A stretch of DNA of 64,000 nucleotides from Petaurus breviceps papuanus (GCA_028583685.1 JAMXIF010000220.1:38573662-38637661), one strand, 5' to 3'; shown: positions 41,371 to 53,862, counted from the first letter of the stretch. Numbers and translations are program-made. The notes: generated by a model from the letters alone, not told the origin.

Positions 41371-42419
41371 AAGAGTTGGCATGTGTAAGTGTGTGTATCT
41401 TTAATTATGATCATTAAGACTTGATTTTTCAAAATATTTTCCATAATACTCTACTCCATTGGAGTATTGAAGAATTGGGCTTTTAGAGCACCCATTTGTT
41501 GAGAATTGGATGGTTAACCAGGTAATTTAATCAGGGCAGTTAGGCAATTTTGAAATCTAGACTAGAATAAAATGTTATTTCTTTAATTGTTTACATCCAC
41601 AACCCTAGATTATCTGAATATTTGTCTCACTTACATTTTCCATTGAACTATGGTTTTCATCCTGAGAGGGCCTTTCTAGCACTCAGCTAGAGGAGACTGA
41701 TCCTTAATAAGCAGATGCATTTACCCTCCATGAGAACTTTTCCTCCTCTGTGAAATTATGCCTCAGAAATAAACCACTTTTGGCTTTCATCCAACCAAGG
41801 GAGTGAGAGTAAGAAACCTGCATGTTGTTGCCTGGGGAAGGGGGGAAAAAGCAATTTTGACTTTGCAGGGTTTCATTTCTAAAAAAATAGTTTTCTTTTC
41901 ATGAGCTAGAAAGATCCCTAAAATTAACTTTCTTTTTTTTCAAATTACTACTTAAAGGAGAGAGAGTCACGACAGGAAAGAAAAAAAAAAAGGTTCCCAA
42001 ATTAGCTGGTATCCCAGCAGCTTTAGGAGAATTGGACCCTGTGGCCTATTACTTTCAGAACAGCTGTGGAGCAAAATAGATAACTTGGACTCCTTTAAGG
42101 TTGGAAATAAATGGAACATCAAAATGCCGTCCTAGACTTGGCAGGTATCATACACTTTAAACTTCTTAGCTTTTTGCATTTGATATTTTGGTCACTTACC
42201 CTTAGATATTATTTTGTGTAGCCTAGAAAAAGAATTCTATAAGAATGAAATACTTTGGCCTGGGATGGAAAGACCTCAGACTCTATAGTGCTTGCCACAC
42301 TTGCTGCTCTCTCAATGTATGGACCTGAGGCCTTGTGTACATGAAGATTCTGTTTAACCACGGTTATTGCTGTTTTCCCCCCACACTTATATGGTTCTAA
42401 TTGCAACGTAATGTAACAC
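41371..42419. other. Unassigned unique stretch
   Basis: No transposon or gene recognised. Short poly-A and poly-T runs lie near 41930 and 41980. Confidence 0.4.
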
Positions 42420-42534
42420 ACCATGCAACATATTTATTAAGGACTTATAGTATGAAGAATAAACAGTATCTGTGGGAGATGCAAAATTCAAATAAGTTGC
42501 CCTTAAGGAATTTTTAATGGAGAAACTTCTGTGT
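42420..42534 (-). mobile_element. L2 3'-end relic, antisense
   Basis: CATATTTATTAAGGACTTAT, AAACAGTATCTGTGGGAGAT, TTGCCCTTAAGGAATTTTTA resemble the inverted L2 tail, cut by the following MAR1. Confidence 0.5.
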
Positions 42535-42780
42535 AGTGGGACAGAGAAGTGATACAGTGGATAAAACACTGGACTTGGAGTAAGGAAAACCTGGGTTCCA
42601 ATTCAACTTCAGATACTAGCTGTGTGATCCTGGACAAGTCACTTAACCTGTTTGCCTCAGTTTCCTCATCTGTAAAATGAGCTGAAGAAGGAAATGGCAA
42701 ACCACTCCAGTATCTTTGCCAAGAATACCCCAAATGTGGTCAGAAAGAGTTGAAAATGATTGAAAAACATCAACAAAGTA
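42535..42780 (+). mobile_element. MAR1-type SINE, full length
   Basis: GATACAGTGGATAAAACACT, ACTAGCTGTGTGATCCTGGA, TCAGTTTCCTCATCTGTAAA, AGAAGGAAATGGCAAACCAC, TCCAGTATCTTTGCCAAGAA and AGTTGAAAATGATTGAAAAA. Confidence 0.92.
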
Positions 42781-42824
42781 GAAAAGGGGGATTAGAATCA
42801 AATGCAGATAAGTGTAATGCATGA

Positions 42825-43045
42825 TGCTGTGGGACAGTATGATGTAGTGAAAAAATACTGGGTTTGGAGTCAAGACAACCTAGTTCTAAATTCTAGCACT
42901 GCCACTTAATGCCTGTATGACCTTGAGCAAATCTTTGGAACTCTCTGTGCACCTGTTTCCTATCTGTACAACGAGGGGATTGGGCTTGATGACTTCAAAG
43001 GTCCTTTCCATATCTATATTTCTGATCTTATAATCCCATATGCAT
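42825..43045 (+). mobile_element. MIR-class SINE
   Basis: TGGGACAGTATGATGTAGTG, TGGGTTTGGAGTCAAGACAA, TGCCTGTATGACCTTGAGCA, CCTATCTGTACAACGAGGGG, GACTTCAAAGGTCCTTTCCA: the THER/MON-like form whose tail is 'ggtcccttccagctct'. Confidence 0.85.
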
Positions 43046-43431
43046 AGAAAATAACTTACACATTCTCAAACTATGAATGCACCAGAGTAGATGGGTTCAT
43101 TGGCAATGGTCCTGGATAAGACTAGAGGACTGGAATTAGGGAGGATGTGGATGACAACAAAACTAGATTGTCTTAACTGTTCCCATGCCTTGTCCCAACT
43201 TAAGAAGTAGCAAGGCTACCGACTTCTTTATTTCCACCAACGATACTATCAGAACAGGCTTGAGATGACACTAGAGAAGCTAAGTTTATCTAATATTTTA
43301 TTCACCTCCTTAGTTTCTTTCTTGTTTAATTTTGGATTAATTTTAATTATTGATTAAATTTATTAATTAATAATAATTATTATATAACAATCATTAAATA
43401 AATTAATTGATATTAATTAATTTTTAATTAA
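43046..43431. other. Unassigned stretch ending in AT-only low complexity
   Basis: 43325-43431 is made of TTAATTAA/ATTAATAATT words with many short palindromes. Upstream no gene or repeat is recognised. Confidence 0.6.
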
Positions 43432-45776
43432 TTGAGTTCTGAGAGGGGACAGTTGAGGTCCCTGACTTATATAGTTTTGCCAACTATTTCTTGCTACAAC
43501 TCACTTCTTTAAGAATTTGGATGCTATACCACTTGGTGCATATACATTTAGAATTGATATTGCTTCACTGTCTGATGATACCTTTTAGCAAGATGTACTT
43601 TCCTTCCTAATCTCTTTAAATTAGATTTTATTTTGCTTTTACTTTGTCTAAGATCAGGATTTCTACCTCTACTTTTTTTTTTAATTCAGCTGAAGCATAA
43701 CTGATTCTGCTCCATCCCCTTACCTTTACTCTGTGTGTGTGTGGCTCTGCTTCAGGTGTGTTTCTTGTAAATAACATATTGTAGGATACTGTTTTTTGAT
43801 CCGCTCTGCTATACACTTCCATTTTATGAGAGAGTTCATCCCATTCACATTCACAATTATGATCATCATCTGTATATTTCCTTCCATCCTATTCTTCCTC
43901 CTGTTTCCTCTCTCTCTTCTTTTACCTTTTCCTTCTCACAAGTATCTTGATTCTGTCCACCACCTCGCTTGAGCTGCCATCCCTTCAGCTGCCATCTCTT
44001 CTGTCAATAACCCCCCCCCCCCCAACCCTTCTTGATCTCCTCCCTTCCTACTTCCCTGTTGGGTAAGGTATATTTCTATATTCAACTGATTGTGTATATT
44101 ATTCCCTCTTTGAACCAATACTGATGAGAGCTAGGTTTAACTGATGCTCATTGCCTACCCTTCCATCTTCCCCTCTGCCGTAATAGATATTTTTGTACCA
44201 CTTCATGTGAAATAATTCACCCCATTCTACATCTCCCTTTGTAATCTTCTACCCATTGTATTCCTCTTCCTCATCCCTTAAGTTTTTTCATGTCATTCCC
44301 TCCAATTCAACTTATACCAATACCCTCTGTCTATGTATATTCCTTCTAGTTGTTCTATTAGTGATATAATTTTTGAGGATTTCAAGTATCATCTTTCCTT
44401 GTAGAGAATTGAATACCCTATGTTTTCTTTTCCATTTTTACTTGTTTATTCTTCTCTTGGGTCTTAACATTGGAGGTCAAATTTTTGGTTTAGTTTAAGT
44501 CTTCTCCTTATTATAAGCTTGAAATCCTTCTATTTCATTTAATTACCATTTCCCACCTTGATGTATCATGCTTAATTTTGCAGGTAAGTGATTCTTGATT
44601 GTACTCCTAATTCCTTTACCTTGTATAATATCATGTTCTATGACATCTGATCCTTTAATATTGCAACTGCCAAATCCTGTATGATCCTGATTATCACTCC
44701 CTGATATTTTAATTGGTTCTTTCTGGCGACTTGTAGTAATTTTTCCTTGACCAGATAGTTATGTAATTTGGTTATAATGTTCCTTTGAGTTTTTATTTTG
44801 GGATCTCTTTCCTGTGGTGATTGGTGGATTTTTTCAATACCTATTTTGCCCTCTGGTTGCAGGACATCAGGGTAATTTTCCTTGATAATTTCTTGAGAGA
44901 AGTTGTCCAGGACCTCCTTTAGATTATGGCATTCAGGTAGTCCACTGATTCTAATATTGTCTCTCCTGGAGTCTAGGATCTCTCCTGGATCTATTTTCCA
45001 GGTCATTTGTTTTTCTCATGAGGTTTTTTATATTTTCTTCCTTTTTTCATTCTTTTGATTTTATTTGATTAATCCTTGATGTGTCATAGAATCATTAGCT
45101 TCTCCTTCCCTAATTCTAACATTTTATGTATTGTATTCCTCGATTAGTTTTCATACTTTCTTTTACATTTGGTTGTCTGTACTGTTTAAGGAGTTGTTTT
45201 TTTTCCCAGTGGATTTTTGTATCTCCCTTTCCATTTGGTCAACAGTTTTCCAAGCTATTCACTACCTTTTCAAAGTTCTCTTGCATCATTCTCATTTCTT
45301 TTCACAGCTTTTCTTCTACCTCTCTTATAAGATTTTTAATTACCTTTTTGAACTCTTCCATGAGTTATTTCTGGGATTGAAACCACTTTAAATTTTTCTT
45401 CGGGATTTGGCCCATAGGTGTTCTGACATTGTTTTCCTCTTCTAAGTTTGGGTCTTGGTCTTCCTTGTCGCCATAATAACTTCTTGTGATAAGATTCTTT
45501 TATTTTCTTGTTGTTTTATGCTCACCTTTTTTTGACCTTTTTTCTTTCTTTTAAGTTTGAGCTCTGTTCCTTGGGTAGAAGTGGCTCTGTCCCAAGCTTC
45601 CTGTGCCAGTGGCTATAGGCCCTGGTTGTTTACTTGCTCCTCACCCTCCCTTCCATCTTCCTCTCTACTGTAATAGATTGTTGGTACTTCATTTTTGTTG
45701 GTCTGAGGCCCACCAGGGACCTTTATCTCTGATACTGTGTTTAGCGGGTGGTGTGGAGTGCGGCTGGTGCTGCTGC
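43432..45776 (-). mobile_element. L1 5' half: 5' UTR, ORF1, linker, start of ORF2
   Basis: Minus strand: 5' UTR (45776-45500), ORF1 (about 45490-44560), pyrimidine-rich linker on the plus strand with a poly-C run (44011-44024), and the ORF2 start (43875-43432) whose endonuclease segment reads like IVNVNGMNSLIK and, further on, ICYLQETHLK across frames. It stops within the endonuclease. ORF1 contains DSRRDNIRISGLPECHNLKE, the RRM hallmark. Frames are broken in both ORFs. Confidence 0.87.
44638..45006 (-). pseudogene. L1 ORF1 segment, longest intact piece (122 codons)
   Basis: Covers the RRM-like region (RRDNIRISGLPE) and the start of the C-terminal domain (QEIIKENYPDVLQPEGKIGI, then EKIHQSPQERDPK). 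The upstream coiled coil lies in other frames. It belongs to an inactive L1 and is not a host gene. Confidence 0.85.
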
Positions 45777-46320
45777 AAAACATTTCCATAGTGGATAAAT
45801 TATGAAAGACTGGCTATATTTCCCTTCCTCCTATCCCACCTCCCACTTTTCTATTCTCTACTTTGATCCCATCCCTTTTCAAAAGTGGGTGCTTCCAAAT
45901 TCCCTCCCCCCAGCCTGCCCTCCCTTCCATCATCCCCCCTCTCATCCCCTTCCCCCCTATTCTCCTGTAGAGTGAGATACCCTATTTAGTGTGTATGTCA
46001 TTCCCTCCCTAAGCCCAATTCAATGAGAATAAGGTTGATTAGTTCCCTTTTACCTTCCTGTTCTTCCCCTCCATTGTAACAGTTTTCCCTTGTCTCTTCT
46101 ATATGAGATAGTTTACTCTCATATTTCTGTCTCTCCCCATCTCCTCTCATGATATTCCTCTCTCACCTCTTAATTTCACCTTTTAAGCATCATCCCTTCC
46201 ATTTAAATTGGTCATGTGCCCTCTATCTATGTATACTTGTACACATATATACACACATTCACATATGTATTCATATGCCCATATACCCTCTTATATAGAC
46301 ATACATATGTATGTATACAT
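45777..46320 (-). mobile_element. Fragment of the HAL1-like 3' region
   Basis: CATTTCCATAGTGGATAAAT through CCCTTTTCAAAAGTGGGTGC, CTCCTGTAGAGTGAGATACC and TATACTTGTACACATATATA matches 8835-9330 along its length. It begins abruptly where the L1 5' UTR ends at 45776. Confidence 0.82.
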
Positions 46321-47162
46321 ACTTTATTTTTATTATAAATTCTCATCTGAGCTTTGAAGAGACAAAATCTGTGCACAGACAACTGATACAGGGGTAACTT
46401 TTACGTCCACAGTAACTCTTTTCCTCTCTTTAAAAATGTAGTCATATTAATTTTTTTGTGATTTTATTTGGTGCTTGTCAAGTTTATTGCCTACAAATTC
46501 TTATTTATTAAAGAAATTACTCATTATATAAAGGCATTAAACTTCTTTATAATCTCCAAGTCTTTGATATCTCTCTATTCTTCCTACTAAAACATAATTG
46601 TTCCTATATTTCTCATCATCCTTGCCTTTTGTCACCCTTGCTTAGAAGTCACCCAGCAGCAGAATGTGTGATGATTAGATTTGGAGGGTCTCAACAAGTC
46701 CTTCATAGAGCTTTTTTTTACCAGTTTTTCCTCAGCAAACAATGTTGATAAATGAGATATGTTTTTTTCATTCTTTTTTTTCTTTTGCAAACACTTATCA
46801 TTAACACTACATTAAGTAATAACCATACATCCCTTGAAATAACATTTCTTGAGGCTTTGGTATAAATGATAAAACCCACTCTGTCAACTCTTTTCTTTTC
46901 CTCTCCAAGGAATACTTGTGAGCAAATCTTCTATTTATCTAAAACTTCCTCCTTTTTTCTCATTTCATTTATGGCAAAAATTTTAAGATTAAAATGATTT
47001 TTAATCTCTAGAGAAGGATTGCCTATGCCAAGTTAAATAAAGGTTTGTTGATGGACTAAAACCTGTGGTTCCCATTACCCACTGTCCTATTTCTCACCAC
47101 CATGCTATCATTACTTCAGACATGGAAAGGGGTAACAAAATTCTAGAAATTAAAAAAAAATT
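46321..47162. other. Unassigned stretch
   Basis: No gene or repeat family recognised. AT-rich, with T-runs near 46710 and 46775. Confidence 0.4.
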
Positions 47163-47326
47163 GTGGGGTGGCTATGTGGCACAGTGAATAGAGCACTGGC
47201 CCAGGAGTCAGGAGGACCTGAGTTCAAATCTGGCCTCAGATACTTTACACTAGCCATGTGACCTTGGGCAAGTCACTTAACCCCAATTGCACTGCCCTCT
47301 CCCCTCCAAAAAAAGCAAAAAAAAAA
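47163..47326 (+). mobile_element. WSINE1-like SINE
   Basis: GGGGTGGCTATGTGGCACAG, CCCAGGAGTCAGGAGGACCT, GAGTTCAAATCTGGCCTCAG, TGACCTTGGGCAAGTCACTT, AACCCCAATTGCACTGCCCT and an A-rich tail. Both flanks are A-rich, which hides any target duplication. Confidence 0.9.
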
Positions 47327-48109
47327 CTTTGTTTCACAAATTTATCATTGTCCAAATGTTTCACCACCACATGATAATTCTACTGGTGATGTGACTTTTC
47401 ATGATTAGCAAAGACAGTCCTCAGAAAAAAGACTGTCTATGGAGACACACTTTAAACTTTTTTTTAGCATGGCTGAAACTTCTGTAGCTTGTGCTCCACT
47501 GGCACAGACTTCAAGAATCAATGAATACTTTCATGCCTTTGTGAGGAATTGGAGAGGGACTTTGAAATGATGGCAAAGAAAAACAGCAGCTACAAAACAT
47601 TCCACCAGTTGTTAAAATTATGGGTTAACTCTTTTTCAAATATACACTGTTCATGGGAAAAGTGATATCAAATTTGGAACATAAAAATAGTGGGGTATTA
47701 AGTGTAGGATGTAAATGTGGGGAAGGTAACTCATGACTCTTGATGTTATAGGGCTTGGAAGTCAATTTTCTCTTTATTCTTACCCAGAGTCCTCATCTGG
47801 TTCCCCTCGTCTAGCTACCTCTTTCCTGGGAAAGCTGTTTAATTGGATTCTGAACATCTGTTCTACCCTTGATTGCCAGGACTAACTCTCTCTTGAGTTC
47901 ATAGATGGTTCTCTTCTCTACAGCCAGAGATTCCCTTCCTTGATGATGCTTGACTAACTGCATTTTTGTGTCTGTGTCTGGCTGGGGTAGCTATGTCTGT
48001 CCCTCAAGTGCACCTTAATATCTCTTGAACTGATAAACCTTTTTTATCATTATGATGCCTTATACTTATATAATCCTTTCTTCTATTTTAAATTTCTTTC
48101 TCTTGTACT
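47327..48109. other. Unassigned stretch
   Basis: No gene or repeat recognised. A short plus-strand frame near 47466 starts MAETSVACAPLAQTSRINEY but is closed after about 33 codons and matches no family I know. Confidence 0.35.
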
Positions 48110-49205
48110 TTTTTTAAAATTTAATTTATTTTTGGGTGCTTATATTTGTTACATTTTTGTTATATTTCTGAACTCTCTCCCTCCCTCCCCACCCTGCTCT
48201 AGAGAAAGCCACCATTTGACACACACACACACATATATGTAAAACCATACAATGCACACTTGTATTTATCAATTCTTCCTCTGGAGGCAGATAGAATCTT
48301 CCTTGGTAGGTCATTTGTAGTTGACTTGCATATTTAGAATACTTACATAGTATTCTAATATATAATAGAATAGCATCATAGGTATTCTTCAAACAATATT
48401 GCTATTGTTTTATACTATGCTCTCTTGGTTTCACTCATTTCACTCTTCATTTTTTTATGCAAATCTTTCCATATTTTTCTAAAATTAACTTCTCATAATT
48501 TCTTACAACATAATAGTATTCCATCACAATCATATACCACAAGTCATTTAGTCATTCCCCAATTGACGGGCATCCCCTCAGTTTCCAGTTCTTTGTCACC
48601 ACAAAGAGAACTGACATAAATATTTTAGAACGTTTCGTTTCCCTTTTCCCTGATCACTTTTGAGAAACAGAACAAATAGTGGTATTTCTAGGTCAAAGGG
48701 TATACACAGTTTTATAACTATTTGGGTATAATTTCAGATTGTTCTCTAAAAATGGCTGAATCTGTTCACAATTTCACCAACAGTGTGTTATTGTCCCAAT
48801 TTTTCCATATCGCCTCCATTTGTCATTTTCCCATTCTGTCATTTTGGACAATCTGATAGGTGTGAAATATCTTAAAGTTCTTTTAATTTGCATTTGTCTA
48901 ATCAATGACTATTTTTCTTATGAATGTATATGTGTATATGTATGTATGTATATACAAACACACACATATATACATATCTTCATCAAAAAACTGCCTCTTC
49001 GTATCTTTTGAATGTTTATCAGCTGAGGAATGGCTTATGATACCTTTGAAAAAGTTCTTTATATATTTGAAATATGAGACCTTTATCTGAGCAACTGTCT
49101 ATAAAATTTCCCCCCAATTTCTGTTTTACTTCTCATCTTGGCTACATTGATTTTATCTGTAAAATTCTTTTTACTTTACTATATCAAAATTGTCCATTTT
49201 GTATC
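48110..49205 (-). mobile_element. Older L1, 3' UTR and end of ORF2
   Basis: Inverted landmarks in order: TAATTTATTTTTGGGTGCTT, TCTTGGTTTCACTCATTTCA, AACATAATAGTATTCCATCA, AATTGACGGGCATCCCCTCA, TCACAATTTCACCAACAGTG, GGACAATCTGATAGGTGTGA, TTAATTTGCATTTGTCTAAT. More diverged than L1-A and L1-B. CA and TATG microsatellites (48215-48238, 48925-48980) sit inside. Confidence 0.82.
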
Positions 49206-51039
49206 AGAACTGATTAACTTTCAAACTTGTGGAAAGTTGCTGCTAGATACATGAACAGTGGGATTGAGGAAGAGAAATAAATCCCCTTTATGTTCTACCT
49301 TCTCCTTGGTGTGTTCTCTACAAAATATCCCCAAATTTGCATGTCTTCTACTCTATTTATTTAAAACCAAAATGTGGCTATTTTGCTTGCTCAGTCAATT
49401 ATATTGGTGCCTTATGATTCAATCTTAAATTGTTCTCAAATTGTTAATGTGATCACGGAGTGTGACTTCAATTTTATCATCAGCTTAATACCTTCATAAT
49501 CTGTGGCTAAATCATCAGCTACAGCAACTAAGTTGAGGGCTTCATTACATTCAGAATTGCACAGCATATCTGAGGAAACTTGCAGCACATGCTTTAAAAG
49601 CCAGTGTCATACTCTAAATTCTAAAAGAACTTTAAATCTCTTTTGCCAGGAAATTTTTTGCTAACTACTAAACCTCAATGGGTAGTAGCAGAAATGAACT
49701 CAATGTCTACAAGAAGAGAATAGTGATGATGCAATATATAATGTGGGTCAAAGATGTGATGCCCATTGTGATGACATCACTAGAGGATATCATTGGTCAT
49801 AGATCTCAGATTCATTCTTCAGCTACAAGTCTTTTCTGAACATGTATTTCCCTATGTGATTGCCCTACCTGCATGTCATGTTTTGTCTCTTTGAGTGTAC
49901 CCTCCCCCATCAGCAGTGTGCTTTGCTATAGTAAAGTATTTTCCATGTATTCATTTAGGATCTTTTTTGTTATTTAATTTGCTATGCTGCTTGATTAAAA
50001 GTTGATTATTTTTATCCAGTGTATCCTATGGCTTTATAAAACTAAACATATCAATAGGAGCTCAAGATTTTTGATTTTGAGTGAATTTGGGTGAATAATG
50101 CAAAGGTTATTCTCCTTGGCAGAGAAAACAGAAGAAAATTAAGAATTGAGCAGTTCTGTTTTCTCCTGTCAGTTATTATTGTATCATCTCCCCAAAACAG
50201 TCTTCCTGTCCCTTCTTTGATTTTTCTCCTTTCCCAAAACCAAAACAAAACTAACCATTTTTTTATTGCCTTCTTGTCTCTTTCCAGCCCCAACTTATTC
50301 TGAGCTTTAGTACTTTTGACACTAGTTTTATAGGGCTATGATATATTCATATATCTATCTTCTGTTGCAACTTTTGCTTCTATCTTTGGTCAATATCTTT
50401 TAAAAATCTAAGTTGGTTGGTGCGTAACTTGTATATTGATTCCTTCAAACAAGTCCTCCTTTTCTCTTCATTGTAAATGTTTTGTTTTGTCTTCAGAATT
50501 TCATACTTCATTCTCCTATCCCTCAGTTTAAGTTTCCTGAATAATTTTAGTTTACAGGATCCTACCTACCCTTAAACTTGCCCTTTGAAACGTTTTCTCC
50601 TAACAACTAGGGTACATGCCAGACTATGCTTTGTTTTCCTCTTTTTTTCTTTAATAAACTCTATGAAGGTGTGGTCATTTTCAACTATGGTTCCCATCAT
50701 TTCTACTACACCACTAACTGTGAGTATTAATCAGGTGGAGTTCTTTAATCTATGTTTAAAAGTGAACTTAGCATTCAGACAAAATGATAATGAAGTTTAT
50801 AGACTTAATTATGAATGATGAGATACCTACTGGTACAGGTTACATTAGTCAGTTTCTGCAGCTCCTGATTGGGGCACCATCATTTTCAGGAGATACCAAT
50901 TCAGGACTAGCCATATTCTTGAAATCCAATAGCATGATCTCCACACCACCTTTAGGAACTTATTATGTTGTTCGAATAGGTACCAAGGAAGGCAGATTGT
51001 GTGACTTTGGGCAAGTCATTAACAATGTTGGCCACTTTG
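49206..51039. other. Unassigned stretch, about 1.8 kb
   Basis: The longest block in which I recognise essentially nothing. 49440-49640 is complex, TAAT-containing sequence and could be conserved non-coding DNA. The plus-strand frames at 50585-50818 and 50784-51074 show no domain. A MIR-like phrase GTGTGACTTTGGGCAAGTCA occurs at 50999-51018. Confidence 0.4.
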
Positions 51040-51450
51040 TGAAGTTGTCAATAAAAGCTCTATTTTATAGATAAGAAAACAGAGATTATGTTAAATGACC
51101 TGCCAAAGATAGTGCATGTGAGGGGTAGGACTAGACCTCCATTTTTCTAATTAGGAAAGGAAAAATATTGTTCTTTTTATAACAGTACTTAATCTGCTAG
51201 GAGGTAAGAGAGAGACAAAATATAAGAGATTGTATCCCACACTGAAGGAACTTACAAAATAGTAGGAATCTTATTTTTTTTATATCTAAGCAGTTTAAAT
51301 AGCTAGATATAACTACAACTACAATAACAAACATTTGTAGGGTACTTTAAGTTTTGCAAAACATTTTACACATTATTTCATTTGAGCCTCTTCACAACAC
51401 TTTGAGGTAGGTACTGCTAATAAATGGATTTCAATTCTAGAAAGCTGAAG
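51040..51450 (-). mobile_element. Two MIR-class relics, antisense
   Basis: First: TCTATTTTATAGATAAGAAA, ATGACCTGCCAAAGATAGTG. Second (51310 onward): AACATTTGTAGGGTACTTTA, AGTTTTGCAAAACATTTTAC, ATTTGAGCCTCTTCACAACA. Unassigned sequence lies between. Confidence 0.6.
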
Positions 51451-52284
51451 CCCTAATTTAATTTTAGTTACAATGACTTTACCAATTTTCTGTCCAAATT
51501 TCCTTCCTGAAAAAACCAGGGGAAATTGTTTTATGAGACTACCTGGTTAATGAAATATCTATGGCAAAGTGCTTTAAAATCAACTGAAGAAGACTGAGAA
51601 ACATGATTATAGTTACTATTATTCTGAGTAATGTTTTTTTGTTTCAATATAGTTTTGACCCATTCCAAAACATTGCAACAACATAAATAGGGTGATCCAT
51701 GACCTTTTTCACTTCAATCAGAATTGGCTAGGACAAGCCGAAAGAAATTAGAGTAAATGTCTTCCTGATGTACCCCACACCAACCCCCGCCCCAAACCAA
51801 TTGTTTACAAATCCATCTAAATAAGTCGGAATCTATTTTTCATATTTAAGAATGTTAAATCAGAAGCAGCAATATGGCTAGCCACCCAGACCAAATTGTC
51901 GTTTCTTTTATTATACAGGGCAATTCTTTTAAAATTGCATTTCTTTCTTTTAATTTATTTACATGAGGAAGATAGAGCAGCACAAATCAGCTCATGCACT
52001 TAGAGAGTGATTCTCAGCAGAGAAGTAGTTTTGTATTTCCCATCTGCAAAAAAAGGAACTTGGCAAATTATAGGCTTTGAAAGGCTTAGTTTTACCAAGG
52101 GGACAATTGTAAAAGCTTGATGAATTCAAACTAGCTTCTAAAGGCTCAGCTCTCACCCCTCCCTCTCCTTTCCAATCTACTAGTCTGTGGAAGAAGGAAG
52201 AGAAGACAACATTCTTCAGGAAAGTTGGCTAAATGTATTGTTGGTATGAACAAAAAGGTCTGAGCATCTCACTTTTTTCACATT
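51451..52284. other. Unassigned stretch
   Basis: No gene or repeat family recognised. Confidence 0.35.
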
Positions 52285-52650
52285 TTAATTTTCTTTATTA
52301 TTAAAAAAAAACATATCCTTTTAATTTACTTTTTTGACTTTGTGCTTGCACCTTCAACACCTTCACAATGATTTTCTGCTTCTCACTCAGGAAAGCACGC
52401 TTCATCCTCTCATGGACACATTTAACACACATGGATCCACCATAGCCCTACTGACATGTTTTTTTGTCTTTGATAGCCTCATAAGAAGGTCTCACTGTAC
52501 AAACACCTCAAAGTCTTTCTGGGCACACAGCACAGGCTGATTTTGGTGCTTTTCCAACTTTCTTGGTATAAAGGTAAACAATTCTGTTATCTGGGGTTCG
52601 TGACAGCCGAGTTTTGTTGGAAGCCATATTGTAGGATGGCCTATGGCATA
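52285..52650 (-). pseudogene. RPL34: RPL34 processed pseudogene
   Basis: Ribosomal protein L34 (eL34) is a ~117-residue protein of the large cytosolic subunit. The minus strand encodes [34 protein letters not shown], then [20 protein letters not shown] and [10 protein letters not shown]. No introns interrupt it, and an AATAATAAAG-like polyadenylation region follows. It lacks about the first ten codons including the Met. CTTCGA has become CTT TGA (an in-frame stop), and about 5 nt are missing after the GTGAGACC word, shifting the frame. It is dead; the parent gene lies elsewhere. Confidence 0.93.
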
Positions 52651-53039
52651 TTTTTATGGAAATGGCAAACCATTTTTAATTTCTGTCAGGTCCATCACTG
52701 AAAGAGGGAAAATTGAGTATCTCACTTTCACAGATTATGGAGAGCAATGAGAAATTTTTGGTGACCTGAACAGAGCAAACTATGTTTTGTGTTCTTGTCA
52801 CAGAAAAATTAATATTATCTATGTGCATGAAAATTTGAGCATTTCTCCTAGACCAGAGACTGAAGGTGCTCCAGGGATACCTCAAAACATTCTAGTTTAT
52901 TGGGAAAGATGCCATGTTTCTTTAAAACATGGTAGATGGGATGTAACAGATATAATGAAGAGGACAATAAAGAGAACATTGTCTATTTCTTTATGGAGAA
53001 AACAGACCATTTAAAGTGAGTGTCCTCTTCTCCCATTTC
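52651..53039. other. Unassigned stretch
   Basis: No gene or repeat recognised. Confidence 0.35.
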
Positions 53040-53800
53040 CTTCAACTCAAAACTCCTTCAGTTCTTCTCCCACTCTTTATTTCTTTCTCCCAGTACCTAA
53101 CAAGGTAGTTCTTCTTGCCAAGCCTTTATTCTTTTATACATGTGCTTTATCCCCTTTCCTGTCTTCTCCAGCATCACCTCACTCATTCCCTCTGTCTTGG
53201 ATCCTCCTCAGTCCATTACTTCATTCCCTATGACCTCTAAACATGTCCAAATCTTGTGCATAATTAAAAAGAAAAACTTCATTAATCCCTACCATCCCCT
53301 CAATCTATCATGCTATATTTCTCCTCTCTTTTTTAGGAACATTCCTCCAAACATTTGTCTACACTCACTGCCTCCACTTTTCTTCTCACTAACTCTTTAA
53401 ACCTTTAAAATTTGGCTCCCAACTTCATAACTCAATTGAAATTACTCTCCAATGTTTTCAATAATCTCTTAATTGCCAAGTCTGTTGGTTTTTTCTCAAT
53501 CTTCATCCCTAGCCATCTATGCATTCAACACTGTTAATTACCTTTTTTCTCTCTTCAATCTGGATTTTTATGACACTACTTTCACTTGGTTCTCTTATTA
53601 CCTATTTGACTATTTAATCTCCCTTGTGAACTCATTACCAATATAACACCCCCTAACAATAAGCATCCCATAATGTTTTGTTCTAGACTCTCTTCTCTTT
53701 CTATACTTTCTCTATTGGTAACCTTATTAGCTCTTTTGAATTTAACTATTATCCCAAGCCGATGACTTGTAAATCTGCATTACAAGTTGCCTGGTCTTGG
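53040..53800 (+). mobile_element. L2 ORF2 relic, sense
   Basis: The second half (CTCCAATGTTTTCAATAATC, GCATTCAACACTGTTAATTA, TTATGACACTACTTTCACTT, GGTTCTCTTATTACCTATTT, CCCAAGCCGATGACTTGTAA) follows the L2 reverse transcriptase coding region. The last word corresponds to the YADD-type catalytic motif, decayed. The first half is more diverged. Confidence 0.7.
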
Positions 53801-53811
53801 GGATAACCCTA

Positions 53812-53862
53812 TTAAGAGGATATATATTAATATATATCTATATATATCTATATATCCCTCTG
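53812..53862. repeat. AT/ATCT microsatellite
   Basis: GAGGATATATATTAATATATATCTATATATATC type run. Low complexity, no other content. Confidence 0.9.

Noticed and set aside
43325-43431. Origin or regulatory palindrome in the TTAATTAA-rich patch
   Set aside because: Low-complexity AT sequence produces such palindromes by chance.
52285-52650. A functional RPL34 gene
   Set aside because: No start region, an in-frame stop and a frameshift, no introns.
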